From Penicillus capitatus (lineage: Eukaryota > Chlorophyta): 64,000 nucleotides of DNA. The DNA lies in the NCBI GenBank assembly GCA_965649825.1, contig OZ287716.1, forward strand, positions 62,001-126,000, given 5' to 3'. Below, one piece after another: positions 43,927 through 54,574 of the stretch. Numbering within the stretch: position 1 is the stretch's first letter; each line of letters opens with the position of its first letter. A program made the position numbers and the translations under genes. The notes below the pieces were generated by a model that saw only the letters and a list, made by a program, of their open reading frames with translations, had not been told where the DNA came from and did no database searches.

Positions 43927-44963
43927 ATGCATCGTTCACGCTATTCTGGAACTGTTGGTCGTCGCGCGACGTTGCAATCGCCTTCACGTGAGAGAACGGA
44001 AACGACGGGCGGTATGCCGACGCGCGTTGCAGAGACGACACCGTTTTTGAACATAGGCCCACCTTCGAGACATGGAAACGAAATGCGTAGTCGACCAGTG
44101 AGTCCTCCTGCCCTAGCAAGTCAGAAAAAGAGATTGAAGCCGACAGCGGACGGCACCGTAAGGAACGACGAGGGGTGGACGTTCACGCACACATGACGTA
44201 GGGAAACTCAGCGCGTGCAGCCTTGCCGCCACACTTGGTGCACGGCAGCGGTACTCAAGACGTTACGTCGACGAGTGGTCATTCCTCAACACGTCCGCCA
44301 CCTCCTTCATCTCCTCCAACAGGAGCCCTTTCGAACAAAAGTCCCAAAGAGACAGGCGGCATTTCAGTCCTCGTCAAAGGTAAGACGGTGGAAAGGGCGA
44401 CGCCCTGTAACGACGACAAAGAGGAAGACGCGTACGCTAGAACGGTTTTGATGGCACACGAAGTTGCCGTGGCTAAGTTGCGACTCTATCTGGCGAAACA
44501 TATGCTCCAAGCTGTTCGGTCGTCACCAAATGGCGGCTTTGGGGTGCCAGTTGGTTATGTCATCGAAGCAATGGGCAAAGAATTTGGAGAGGATACCGTT
44601 TCGGATCTTCTCGGCACCTCATCGCCAAATGCATTGATATTGAACAAATGTGGAGATATTGTGGATTTACTGCCGCTCCGCGTACAAGACTTGACTAAGA
44701 ATGGATGTGTGCCATCGATTCAGTTCAGAAGAGACTCTGCAAATATAGAAGCCAAAATTGAGAAAGAATCGCTGGAGATTATTGCTGACGTCGAGGCAAA
44801 AATGAAAGAAATGAGAAACGAGAGGGTATCTTTGCAAAAGGAAACGGATCGCTATGAACGCGGCGAGGAGAATACAGAAGACAATCTCACGCTAGCCGCT
44901 GAATCCCGCCATCAAAGTCCCATCGTTGCGGAGCAATCGAAATCCAATTCCTCTCAGGTATAA
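43927..44963 (+). CDS. LOTUS (OST-HTH)-like protein, N-terminal part or separate gene
   Basis: Exons 43927-44157 and 44202 onward. The N-terminus is basic and disordered (MHRSRYSGTVGRRATLQ), with KKRLKPTADG resembling a nuclear signal, then a Pro-rich linker. Residues about 140-215 (LRLYLAKHMLQAVRSSPNGG...LLGTSSPNALILNK) look like a winged-helix OST-HTH/LOTUS unit. A coiled coil follows (EKESLEIIADVEAKMKEM). The frame either stops at 44963 or is spliced at the donor CAG|GTATAA (44958) to the next block through an acceptor near 45134, which would make one protein with three LOTUS domains. LOTUS domains bind RNA (G-quadruplex) or Vasa-type helicases. Confidence 0.55.
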
Positions 44964-45047
44964 GAGAGCAATGCCACATGAGATTTCATAAGCAGAGCCG
45001 CGGAGACATACATTGTTTGCTATTCCTAATGATCTCGGTGCATCGTC

Positions 45048-46665
45048 ATGAACGGGAAAGGATGTCGCGTACGGTTCGTACGTCCTGTCCTTTCTGCAGG
45101 TGTGAGGCTTTCGATGACGTATGGTGTTTGTGAGAAGGGGACGCCGATGGTGACGGAGAAGAGGCTGCGGGAAATGGTGAAGGTGTTACTTGAGGAGATG
45201 ACGACAGATGTCTTGACAGATGCCGTTGCGTTCCCTAGCATACCTCAGTTTTCAGAAAAGTTTCAGAAAAAGCACGGATTGGAGTTAGATCCTACAGTGG
45301 CTGGATGCGAATCCATTCTGGATATGCTTCGGGGAATGCAACTGGATAACTTGATCCGTTTTAGCGAGTTTCAGGGAACCGTCTATCTAGTTCCGGCAAA
45401 TCAAGCATATAACAAACACTTCAAGGAGATAACCACAGAACACAGATCGCCGCCATCTCTGGAAGAGATCTCCTCGGGTAGACAAGCGGCGGTCGTTCCC
45501 GAAAACAGAACGCTATCTCCGCCCAGTGCTGTGCCGACAACGTCCGTACCGGCTGTGAGTCCATTGGACGTTCCGCCACCGCCGCCGCCGCCACCTGTCG
45601 ACGAGCGGGGATATTCTGTATCGACCGCCGCCGTTGCTGGTCACTTGGAATCTGCACATGACCCATCATGTGTGCGTTCAGAAGTGCAGGAGGTGCATGT
45701 TCTCGCGTCCAGGGAGGCGTGTTTGGCGAACAGTCGACAGGGACGCTATTCTCAGCCATCTGCCATCCACGTCGATGCGTTTGATGAATTCGATGCCGAG
45801 ATTCTGAATAAGCTGAAGCTGCTGTTCGAACAGACCATCTGCAGAGACCAGAATCCCGTCTGTCTCAATCGTCTGCCTCTTCTTTTCATGCGTCACTGTG
45901 GATCTGTCTTGGATTACCAGAAGTATGGATACATCAATTTGACAGATATCGTCTCCTTACTGAGCGATATCGTCAAAGTCGTGGATACAGCAAACGGAAA
46001 ATACATTGTCCCCGTAGACAAGCCATTCCGAAAGGCAAGTGTTCTGAATTCTGCCATGGCGGCGGCGGTGCCTCAGAGGCAGACACTGGAGGAGGAGACA
46101 CGACGGGTCGCTTCTCCGGCAGGGGCAGTAATCCGCATGACGGAAGGGCTGCCTGCATGGACGGCAGCATCGTCCGTGGTGGACACGACAGTTTGGCCGG
46201 CCAGACAACATCCCTCTTTCTTACCGGCAGATCGTTTGGGCTACAGTCCATCTACTATGCCATGTCCTCCACCGCCGCCTCCTTTACCTACCCATCTTCC
46301 CTACTTCACTGGAAAGGACGCCGCCGCGTTTGGATCTGTCACCCAGCAGCCGCAGGAACAGACGCTGTTTCGGTCACACTTCTCAGCATGAACGACTGCC
46401 AGATATTCGGGACGCTCTCACTCTCACCTAGGATCCGTTGGTGCTGGAGCTGTTTCGTTTTCGTCAGGCTAGTCCGTCCTGCCTACTATGAAGATCTGCC
46501 TTTCCACCCGACATGTCATCTCTCCTTAGACAACTGAATCGTTCTCTATCCATCCCCGACAGACCCTTTCCGGAGAGCGCGGAATTCGGACTGGATCCTT
46601 CCTCTGTTGTTGCTGGACATCCCAGTCCTTTGTTTCGACATACCTCCAATGTGAAGCATGAGTGA
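45048..46665 (+). CDS. LOTUS (OST-HTH) domain protein, two further domains
   Basis: From an ATG at 45048 (or as continuation of the preceding frame). LOTUS domain 1: LREMVKVLLEEM...FPSIPQFSEKFQKKHGL. Domain 2: LNKLKLLFEQTICRDQNP, FMRHCGSVLDYQKYGYINLT, ending KYIVPVDKPF. Between them are Pro-rich spacers (PPPPPPPP). Unspliced, the frame ends at 46391. Using the GTC donor at 46338 with the distal acceptor (46431) and a further intron 46476-46529, it continues DPLVLELFRFRQASP, QLNRSLSIPDRPFPE to a stop at 46665. With the proximal acceptor (46386) it would stop at TAG just before. LOTUS proteins act in germline or RNA-granule regulation in animals and are widespread in protists. Confidence 0.65.
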
Positions 46666-46800
46666 GCTACGTACGAGAATACAGAACTGGCAAAGGCGTA
46701 TGTATGTATGACTACAAGACAGAAGACAACAACAGGAATGGGTACTCTGGCACACGTGGAAGCAGACATGAATCTTTACATGACAGACGGACGCGTACAA

Positions 46801-47267
46801 TTAGTCGAGATTGAGTCTGGAAGCATCTAGCTTATGAAACAGTTCTTCTCCATACAGACTCTCCTGTCCGATGCAGTAAGCCAGCATCCAAACAAACAAC
46901 CCCGTAAACATCACGGCCGCTCCAAAAGCAGATCTGCGAGTATCTAATACAGTACATCCACCGTTTGTGGCAGTGCAGGAGCGAGAGAGCGCACGAACAG
47001 GTTTGAATCATAGGATCGCCGCCCGAATAGAACGTTGGCCAGAAGAGCCACACATTCATGACCCACATCCACGGCAGCAATGCAAAGCCCGTGACATACA
47101 GTGAACAGACACGTCCATTATTCACGGCGACAAGGGCGGGGCAGAAGGATTGGCGAACGATAGGTATTACGTCGGCTCATCGCTTGTGCTTTGCTCAAAT
47201 CGAGTGCTTCACCGTCGACCGTCGTAACGGTCTCGGCTTGTCTGGCTGTCGTCGCGCCACTAGACAT
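46801..47267 (-). CDS. PEN2: Presenilin enhancer 2 (gamma-secretase subunit PEN-2)
   Basis: Exons from the start: 47267-47171, 47100-46999, 46943-46801; 113 residues. Signature GFALLPWMWVMNVWLFWP is nearly the plant PEN-2 sequence; the second segment YTRRSAFGAAVMFTGLFVWM and end YGEELFHKLDASRL also match the family. PEN-2 is the smallest subunit of the gamma-secretase intramembrane protease and is needed for presenilin maturation. The second intron is a normal GT-AG. The first would have to end in AC (GTAATACC...GTTCAC) to restore the expected reading SRLYVTGF, as no AG is available; an assembly error or a different N-terminal exon is possible. Confidence 0.78.
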
Positions 47268-47298
47268 TTTCGTTGAATTCGATTTACGATGTGTTGCG
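47268..47298. promoter_or_regulatory. 31-bp divergent gap
   Basis: Separates the PEN-2 start (minus) from the methyltransferase start (plus). Confidence 0.35.
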
Positions 47299-48693
47299 AT
47301 GATGAGCGCTGAAATTCTGCGTCGCGCTGTCCGTCCTTGTCTGAAGCGACCAGCGCCGCATCGACGTGTCTTTTTCGCTCTACCGCGCCGTCTGCTCGCG
47401 AGACGTCTCATTCTAAAGGTACCCTTCGACCGCATACCGCAGCAACGACCATAAAATGCGTTTCTGTCCAAGTGCGTCGCGGAATCTCGAAGTTTCGAAG
47501 CGGCGCCACGACTCAAAGAAGCTCTTTCGCTCCAAGGTAACTTTTCGCGTCCTTGCTGTGGTCTGCATCGAACGCACCAACTGTGCAGTTGCTTTATTGA
47601 CATCGAGCGAACGTCTGAGAGCAGACGAGCAAAACGACGCTCTGTTTTATTCAGTTCCACGCTTTGTACAGTACGTCGACGAACAGTTCACCGATCAAAT
47701 CACGAGTACGGCTGCGTTTTCAAGAGGGACACGCGGTTCATACACAAGGATGCTTTGTAGATTGGTATGCCCAGCATCTGAAAGAGGGAGATGATGTGCT
47801 CGATCTCTGTGCCGCATGCGATTCCCATTTGCCACTGATGCGTCTGGGACGCGTTGTGGGGCACGGAATGTCTGCTCCCGAGCTAGCATCGAATCCCGTC
47901 CTTGATTCTTATTTCGTCAAGGATTTGAATACGGATCCCTCACTGACGACATTCGGCACGACATTCGATGTCGTCCTCTGTTGCATGGGCATGCCCTATC
48001 TAAAATATCCGGAAGATGTCTGCCATGAGGTGTATCGTATATTGAAGCCTGGAGGTAGATTTCTGATTTCATTCACTTCGCATTGCTTACCAGAGAAGAC
48101 CATCACTGGATGGATAGAAAGAACATTGGATGAAAGATACCAACTTGTGAAGAAGTGAGGATTCTGCAGACGACGCTGTGAGAGAGTATGTTTGTTCGCT
48201 GTGTAGAGTGTTGCACAATGTGGGTTTTGCGGATGTGGAGGGGGTGACCTGCGCTGCCACGTCAGACGATTCGGATGCATTCTCAGATTCCGTGGTGGAA
48301 TGTGTCGATGGTGAAATGTGTTCGCTCATCGACTTTCCGAAGAACAGCACGGAATGTCTCATGGATTATGGCTCAGATCCCTTCTATGGAATCGTCGGGA
48401 CAAAGTGCGCTGCATGGAATGTATCTCCCTCAGAAGTGCTCATGGGGGCCGTTCCTTTGCAATTGGATATCTTGAACGAATTGGATCTGCCGACCAATGG
48501 ACTGCAGCCTCCCTATCAGAAACACAACAGGGCGATATCTGCTTACCGCAATCTGTGCCACTGGGCCATTTCGATAGGCGTACCTCGAACTGCTATCTGG
48601 CTGCCAGACGAATTTGAAACACTCGAAAGCTTGAAGGAAAAGAGAGACCACTTGAAGGATATCATTGCTTCATTTGTGAGCTCTGGTCTTTAG
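47299..48693 (+). CDS. organelle-targeted SAM-dependent methyltransferase
   Basis: Exons 47299-47418, 47473-47536, 47589-47705, 47749-48154 and 48207-48693 give 397 residues. The N-terminus MMSAEILRRAVRPCLKRPAP...RRLLARRLILK is a strong organellar presequence. The core reads FYSVPRFVQYVDEQ, DVLDLCAACDSHLP (motif I region), GHGMSAPEL, NPVLDSYFVKDLN, FDVVLCCMGMPYL, RILKPGGRFLISFT. This is the arrangement of the plant At1g22800-type Methyltransf_11 proteins. The Gly-rich motif I is DLCAACDSH, poorer in glycine than usual, as in that family. The C-terminal 150 residues are not recognised. The substrate is unknown. Confidence 0.72.
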
Positions 48694-48794
48694 CGCAACA
48701 CCATAGCTCAACGAATGGTCGAATTCCCTTTTTTCAATTCTTGCTGTTGTGGTCAGACAGAAACACGTTTGCCCGCATTTGGGTGATGTACATT

Positions 48795-49610
48795 TTAACT
48801 TTCTGTCTTATCCACTTCATCCAATTGCGAACACAGATCATGAATACGATTGATCAATGTCTTGCGACGGACACGGTCCTCTCCTGCCACCCGGCGCACA
48901 TCGTGTTCCCATCCATGATGACAGTGTAGGAGCGGACCTGTCACATCAAGGTTATCCAAGGATAAGAGCTTCTGCGTTAGCAATTCGTTCAGGACGATGG
49001 GTCTTGGCTTCTGATTCGATTCCTGTCCTTCTCCCTTCTTCAAAAGAGTGACCTGATACGCAGTTACACAATACACTCTTCTGTGTGCCTCGATATGGAG
49101 TGCTGACCTGCGATTCGATGTCATTCACTTCCTTCTCCACTTTCGTCAAGATATTGACCGTTGCATTTGTGGCCGGTAGATCATCAGGTGTCTGGGACGA
49201 TGGGCATCCTGCATTGGTTGGCGAGATAGATCGTATGACGTGCACTTTTGCCCCTGCTTCTATTCATATCTCTGCCTCTGATATCTTGTCCTCCTTACCT
49301 TCTTTCATTCCTGTACCTTCAACTGTCTCGTCATCTGGACAAGGCCTGCCACGAAATCTGTCCCTTGCACATCATTCTCTTAGTCTCTAAACCTCAACGA
49401 GGCGGACTTAATTACAGAAGCTTCAGCAGATTCATTGGTATGCCGCTCCACTCGGCCGCTTGGACCTGAAACACGAGCCCTCTTTTCGGCGCTGTGCTCA
49501 CCCGCTCGACAGAAGACTATCAGATTCTGTACTTTGAGGTCACGTACAGAAAGGGACGGTTCTACGTCGACGATGGTCTGTTGAAGTTTGTGCAGCAACT
49601 TGATTTGCAT
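48795..49610 (-). CDS. BAG-family co-chaperone (ubiquitin-like + BAG domain)
   Basis: Exons from the start: 49610-49533, 49465-49416, 49357-49317, 49253-49108, 49052-48938, 48883-48795; 172 residues. The N-terminal ubiquitin-like fold reads IKLLHKLQQTIVDV, WSGIPMNLLKLLFRGRP, GAKVHVIRS. The BAG domain follows: ILTKVEKEVNDIESQ, LNELLTQKLLSLDNLDV, EDRVRRKTLINRIHDLC, SQLDEVDK, with the conserved Arg/Lys-Arg helix that contacts the Hsp70 nucleotide-binding domain. BAG1 relatives are Hsp70 nucleotide-exchange factors coupling to the proteasome. All introns are GT-AG, 54-67 bp. Confidence 0.8.
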
Positions 49611-49690
49611 TGTTCAAAGATTAGTCAATCGCGTTACTGTTGTTGTTGTTGCTATCGATTTACTCACCGTGGTTGCAGTTTCTACTCGAC
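49611..49690. promoter_or_regulatory. 80-bp divergent promoter
   Basis: Between the BAG gene (minus) and the PRRC2-like gene (plus). Contains a TTGTTGTTGTTG run. Confidence 0.35.
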
Positions 49691-52630
49691 ATGTCTTCGG
49701 CAAAACGCTATTCCGACGCAAACGCCAACCCATCCAACGCGCTGTTCGATAAGAGTGGCGGGACCACACACAACGGAACGGGTACCGTTCATAGAAGCAC
49801 TGCCACACACATGGGGTCTCAGGGAAACAAGGCATAACACACTACGTGCTGTGTGTTCCGTTTTGAGACCGAGGCTGTGCGTGTGTAGCAACGGGGACGC
49901 TCGACAGGCGGAACGGCACCTGCGAAGCTTCAGGTCCCAAGACCCGTCATTCTTCCTTCGAAGAAAAAGGTCGACGATTACCTAGGGTAAATGTCCTTTC
50001 TTGAAGGAGTGTGTCAACATAGGAGAGTCAAGAGAACGACGCCCAGACGCAACTGGCGCCGTCGTCGACCGGCATCCTTGGGTGGCAGCAGCGTCCCGAG
50101 GAGTTGTCCGCTGTTGAGTCAGGGACGTGGACCCAACACTCGGCGCCGAGGACGGCGTTGTGGAATCGCGGAGCGGCGGGTCATCATGATGACGCCCCGA
50201 CGTCGTCAACGCGACCACCTGTTCTCGATCAGGAGGAGTTTCCAAGTCTTCACGCGGCAGCTGCCCAATCCAAGGGTCCATTGGGAAAGCTAAAATCTCA
50301 GAAACAGCCAGAGAGCAAAGAGAATAAAGTATGTGGTGGTGGTCTCTTGACTAAACCTCCTGATAACGGAGGCAATGCTGTGGACAGGATTGGGCAGATG
50401 ATGCACAGACCTCTCCATCACGCACACGAGCATCGCGCTCCGCTTGGTTGACTTCTGTTTGCTGTTGGAGATGTTGACTGGGTATTGATGGTGTAGGGAG
50501 GACGATGAAAGGTCTGGTCTGTCTGGAGAAATGCAGATGTCATATGGTATCCTTCCAGGTGCAGTGCAGCACCAAGGCTACGTGCCTATGGAGAGTCATG
50601 GAATGTCATCTGAAGGGTATTATACGCATCCTTACTATCATTCTCGACCCCCATACTATGCTCCACATCCTGGAGCGATGCAAACAGGATTCAGACTGCC
50701 GGATTACTACGGACCTGCGGGAGAGGGATATTATACAGCACCATACATGCATACAATGTATCCGCATCCACATTTTCCCCACGGATATCAACCGCCAGAT
50801 ATGTACCATGATCACAATATTTTCCCATCGATGCCCCATTCTACAGCAAAGCTAACGTCTCGGCCATCTCAAGAGACAACTGGCGAAGCTGAAAAAGAGA
50901 CATTTGCCTCAGAGTTAAAGTTAAGAACAGCTGAATCGGCAGATCATATAAAAGCCGAAGCAGAGCATCCGAAGACGCCAGATAATCTGAGTGGTGAAGG
51001 AACCGTCCGGTTGATTGACCGTCAAGGCAGTACGGATGATCGCAGCAGCACTGCTGCCACCACCGCTACCACGACGCACGTCCCTGACACTTCATCTCAG
51101 CGTTCTCTTCTGCGAAGGATGTCGCTTCCCAAGTCAGCATCGCAAAAACTGAAGTCCCGCATCAATTCAGTCGATCTTGACTGGGGAGAACAAGTTGAAG
51201 CGGAGGAGAACTATAGGATGAGTGAAGGTCGAAAATTTTCCAAACCGTCGGAAGAGACTGTTGTTCCTATTGCTGTCAGCTCTCCTCCAACAAGCGATCC
51301 GAAAGGACTGGACGTAACAGCCGATGTGCCTCCAGAAGCGACATCTCCTGAAGGATGGCAGGGTTCGCACAGTCCTACGAGTCGGGAAACGTCACAAAGG
51401 GACCGATCAACAGATGCAAGCACAAGACGATCAGAGAAGAGTGTATCTGGCCAGTGGAGATCTGGTGGAGGATCATATCAGAATCCATCACACCAGGATC
51501 GATGGCAGGTGCAGTGCTCAGGCACTTCAACGCCTGCTGCGCACCGCGCACCTCCAATGGAGTCTCCCAGTCGTCATCGAAATGTTCAGGAAGGATGGCA
51601 GGATCGACGAGAAGGTGCCTATCGCGACAGGGGTTTCAGAGGCCGAGACGGATATCGGGGTCGTGGCCGCAGTGGTCGACCGTCCCCGGGAGATCGTCTG
51701 ATGAGCACTGCTGCGGTGGAGGGACGGAAACACTTTCCTGGAAGGGGATTCCGACCAAAAGGGATACCCCCCAGGCAAGGACATTCTGGACCTGGGCCGA
51801 ACGAGACTCCAGGAAGACAGGACAAGACGATTCAGTTTGGCAGATTTGATATGTCCCTTGAAGGAGACTACGATCCATTTTCGGGCAGTGTTCCCATTTT
51901 TGAGTCCAACTCTGTGGACGATGCTGGCAAGAGAGAGCGTTTACCGGACAGCCTGAACTCAGATGTGGCAGCCAAACACGAAGAGCAGCGTCCACCCACG
52001 GCTCCGAACCAATTGGATCCTGTAGCCATAGATTCCTTTGGCGGAGAAGTCCCATCACATGTCTATGCCGACCATGAAGAGGGACGAAGTACACCAGGAA
52101 GCAGAGGACCTCTCAGTACGTCAGGAGCAGGGTCCCGTATGGAAGGTGGCAGAGGAGGCCCGCGAGGACGGTACTCTTTCAATCAACGAGGGCGCCATCG
52201 TGGTGGTCGTTGGTCACACGGCAGACACGGTGGCTCCATGGATCGTTTCAGACACCATCCCTCCAGCTTCTCTTCTGCTTCCGGCACTCCAACGGAATCC
52301 GAAAGAAGATTTCAGCGCAAAGACGGATACTTTGCTGCGAATCATCGTTGGAGTCACGATTTTTCCAGCAGAGGACGAGGTGATTGGCACGATCGGCCAT
52401 TTGATCGAAACCCATACCACCACAACAGACCGAATACTCGTGGAGGTTACGGTCGTGGTCGAGGCCGCGGTCGTGGGGGAAGAGAAGGAGGACGTGCTTT
52501 TCAGGGCCGCCGCAGTCAGGACAATGCAGATTCTGGTGTCCGATCTCCAACCAGCAAGGCTCCAATGCAATGGGTACCGAAGAAGCCGTCCGCAGAAGTC
52601 ACAGAAAAAGAGCAACCAGCAGAAGAATGA
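49691..52630 (+). CDS. PRRC2/BAT2-like (MOS1-like) proline/RGG-rich protein
   Basis: Exons 49691-49786, 49889-49969, 50023-50328 and 50501-52630 sum to 870 residues. The second and third exons carry the BAT2 N-terminal signature: KLQVPRPVILPSKK, then ENDAQTQLAPSSTGILGW, and later LDQEEFPSLHAAA. The remainder is disordered: Tyr/His-rich (YYTHPYYHSRPPYYAP), Ser/Thr-rich, then dense RGG/RGRG (GRGRGRGRGGREGGR). Animal PRRC2 and plant MOS1 proteins are RNA-associated regulators (stress granules, splicing, translation). The intron before the last exon is uncertain: 162 bp if the donor at 50329 is used; unspliced, the frame would end at 50451. The ending QWVPKKPSAEVTEKEQPAEE is typical of low-complexity tails. 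Confidence 0.68.
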
Positions 52631-52821
52631 AGAACTGTTGTCTTGGAATTCTCGATGCTGTATGTCTGTTTTTCTTTTATGGACTTGCTTGCGAGAAAAA
52701 TGCTTGCCCCTTTGATTTAATAGATTTCGGCGTCTGCTCATTTCGTCTCGATGGGTGATTCATACTTTTGATGGTGCTTTTAATGTGGGACACGTTTTCA
52801 ACTGCGCATTCGTCATTGTCC

Positions 52822-54428
52822 ATGACGCCGCGACGCCAAAGCGTCCTCTTCTGTTTGGCTACCTTATGTATTGCAACCGTTTTGGCGTGAGATTACGTAA
52901 CTGGCCGTCTCTTTTGTCCAATACGTGTGTGGTGGTGGTGGGAGTGCAGAACGGATTATTACGAGGTACTCAAAGTGGCACGCAATGCAGGAGAGGATCA
53001 GATCCGACGGGCTTACAAAAAACTCGCTCTCCAATATCATCCAGTACGACATCCCTCATCGACGACGCCAAATTCAGCAGCTGTACTTTGTGGCCATCAG
53101 GATAAAGTGAAAGGGACAGACGAAGAAAAGAAGGCAGCCGAAAAGAAATTTCAAGAAATCAGCGCAGGTGGATTCGCTGCATCGTTGAGGCGTGTATAGA
53201 TTTTGCATAGCTGTGTAGCCTATGCTGTTTTGAACGATCCCGAGAAAAGGCAGATCTATGATCGATATGGCGAAGAGGGACTGAACAGACAGGGAGGCGG
53301 TGGAGGCAGTGCCCATGATATCTTTGCCAAGTACGCCAACCAAGGATGATGATGGGCTTTCGTTAAAGATGTGTGATGCTATCAGCGTGTTTCGCGGTTT
53401 TGGCGGATTCGGAGGTTTTAGATTTAACTTTGGAGACGAGGAAGAAGAGGAGGTTGTGCGAAAAGGGGATGATGTTTTTATGATGCTCGAAATCAGTTTG
53501 AGGGATGCCTTTGTTGGGAAAGACATTGAGGTGTGACACCATCCATTTACGCACAAGTGTGACCCATGGTGTTGAGTAGGTACGGAGGCAAAAGGCCATT
53601 CTCGTCACCACTTCGGGAACGAGAGACTGCAAGTGTCGGCAAGAGGTCACAACGCGACAGTTAGGACCGGGTATGTTCCAACAGTTCCAGACGCAGGTTG
53701 TCACATCACACACGCACTGACCGGTGTTTCTGAGTGATGCCATTCGGTTGAGGTCTGCGAAAAGTGTCCCAACGTAAAGTTTGACAGCGACGACGATATG
53801 ATGACGGTCCACATCAAACCGGGAACATCGTCTGATCACGTGAGCCATCGACAACGAGCGATGCACAGTTGTGGAGGTGCGCTTACAGGAAATTTCGTTC
53901 TTTGAAGAGGGAGAGCCCTTGATCGATGGAGACCCTGGAGATCTCAAAGTGTGAAGCTCTGTTCAGTATATCGACCCTTTTCATGTTGTGTTTGTTTTTA
54001 GTTCATTGTGAAAGTCTTATCGGACGAACGTTTTCGACGAGAAGGCGATAACCTGTTCATGGACTACTCCATCTCTCTCCTCCATGCACTCACTGGTTTC
54101 TCACACAAAGTAACTGAACAACGTCGACACGGTTGCCATTCATATACACATTTTCATACAGGTGAAGCATTTGGATGGACATGAATTCGTGTTATCGAAT
54201 GAGAATATCACACGTCCGGGACAGGTGATCGAAATTGAAGGAGAAGGGATGCCGCGTTTCGAAAAGGTATGCACCGTCGCCATCGGCATGCTGCTTTGGT
54301 AGAAGATCAACTGTTCTGTGCAGAATGGAGAGCGTGGGCGTCTATTCGTGACATTCAGAATCGATTTCCCCGGTCAACTAACGGCGTCGCAGCAGACAGA
54401 GATCAAACGAATACTGACAGGACACTAG
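52822..54428 (+). CDS. DNAJB11: ER-lumenal DnaJ co-chaperone (DNAJB11/ERdj3)
   Basis: Eleven exons (52822-52886, 52950-53043, 53101-53167, 53219-53330, 53386-53530, 53580-53696, 53753-53839, 53889-53948, 54002-54109, 54162-54266, 54324-54428) give 354 residues, as in human DNAJB11 (358). Signal peptide [21 protein letters not shown] domain [19 protein letters not shown] with the HPD motif rebuilt exactly across intron 2; Gly/Phe region [12 protein letters not shown]; the ERdj3-specific cysteine insert [20 protein letters not shown]...[10 protein letters not shown]; substrate-binding domains ending [18 protein letters not shown] and a short C-terminus. It lacks a KDEL-like tail, as does human ERdj3. 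It feeds unfolded substrates to BiP. Confidence 0.93.
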
Positions 54429-54574
54429 TAGCCAAGGAGAATAATCGAGTGCGCTGTAAACTCTTATACATGACGCCATCCACGAGGCGTTATCTTCAAA
54501 GGCGATACCAACGATGCGCGTTGATCCGCACTTCGTTTGCAGTGGCGTCACACACATCAGATCCTGTCGGGGAG

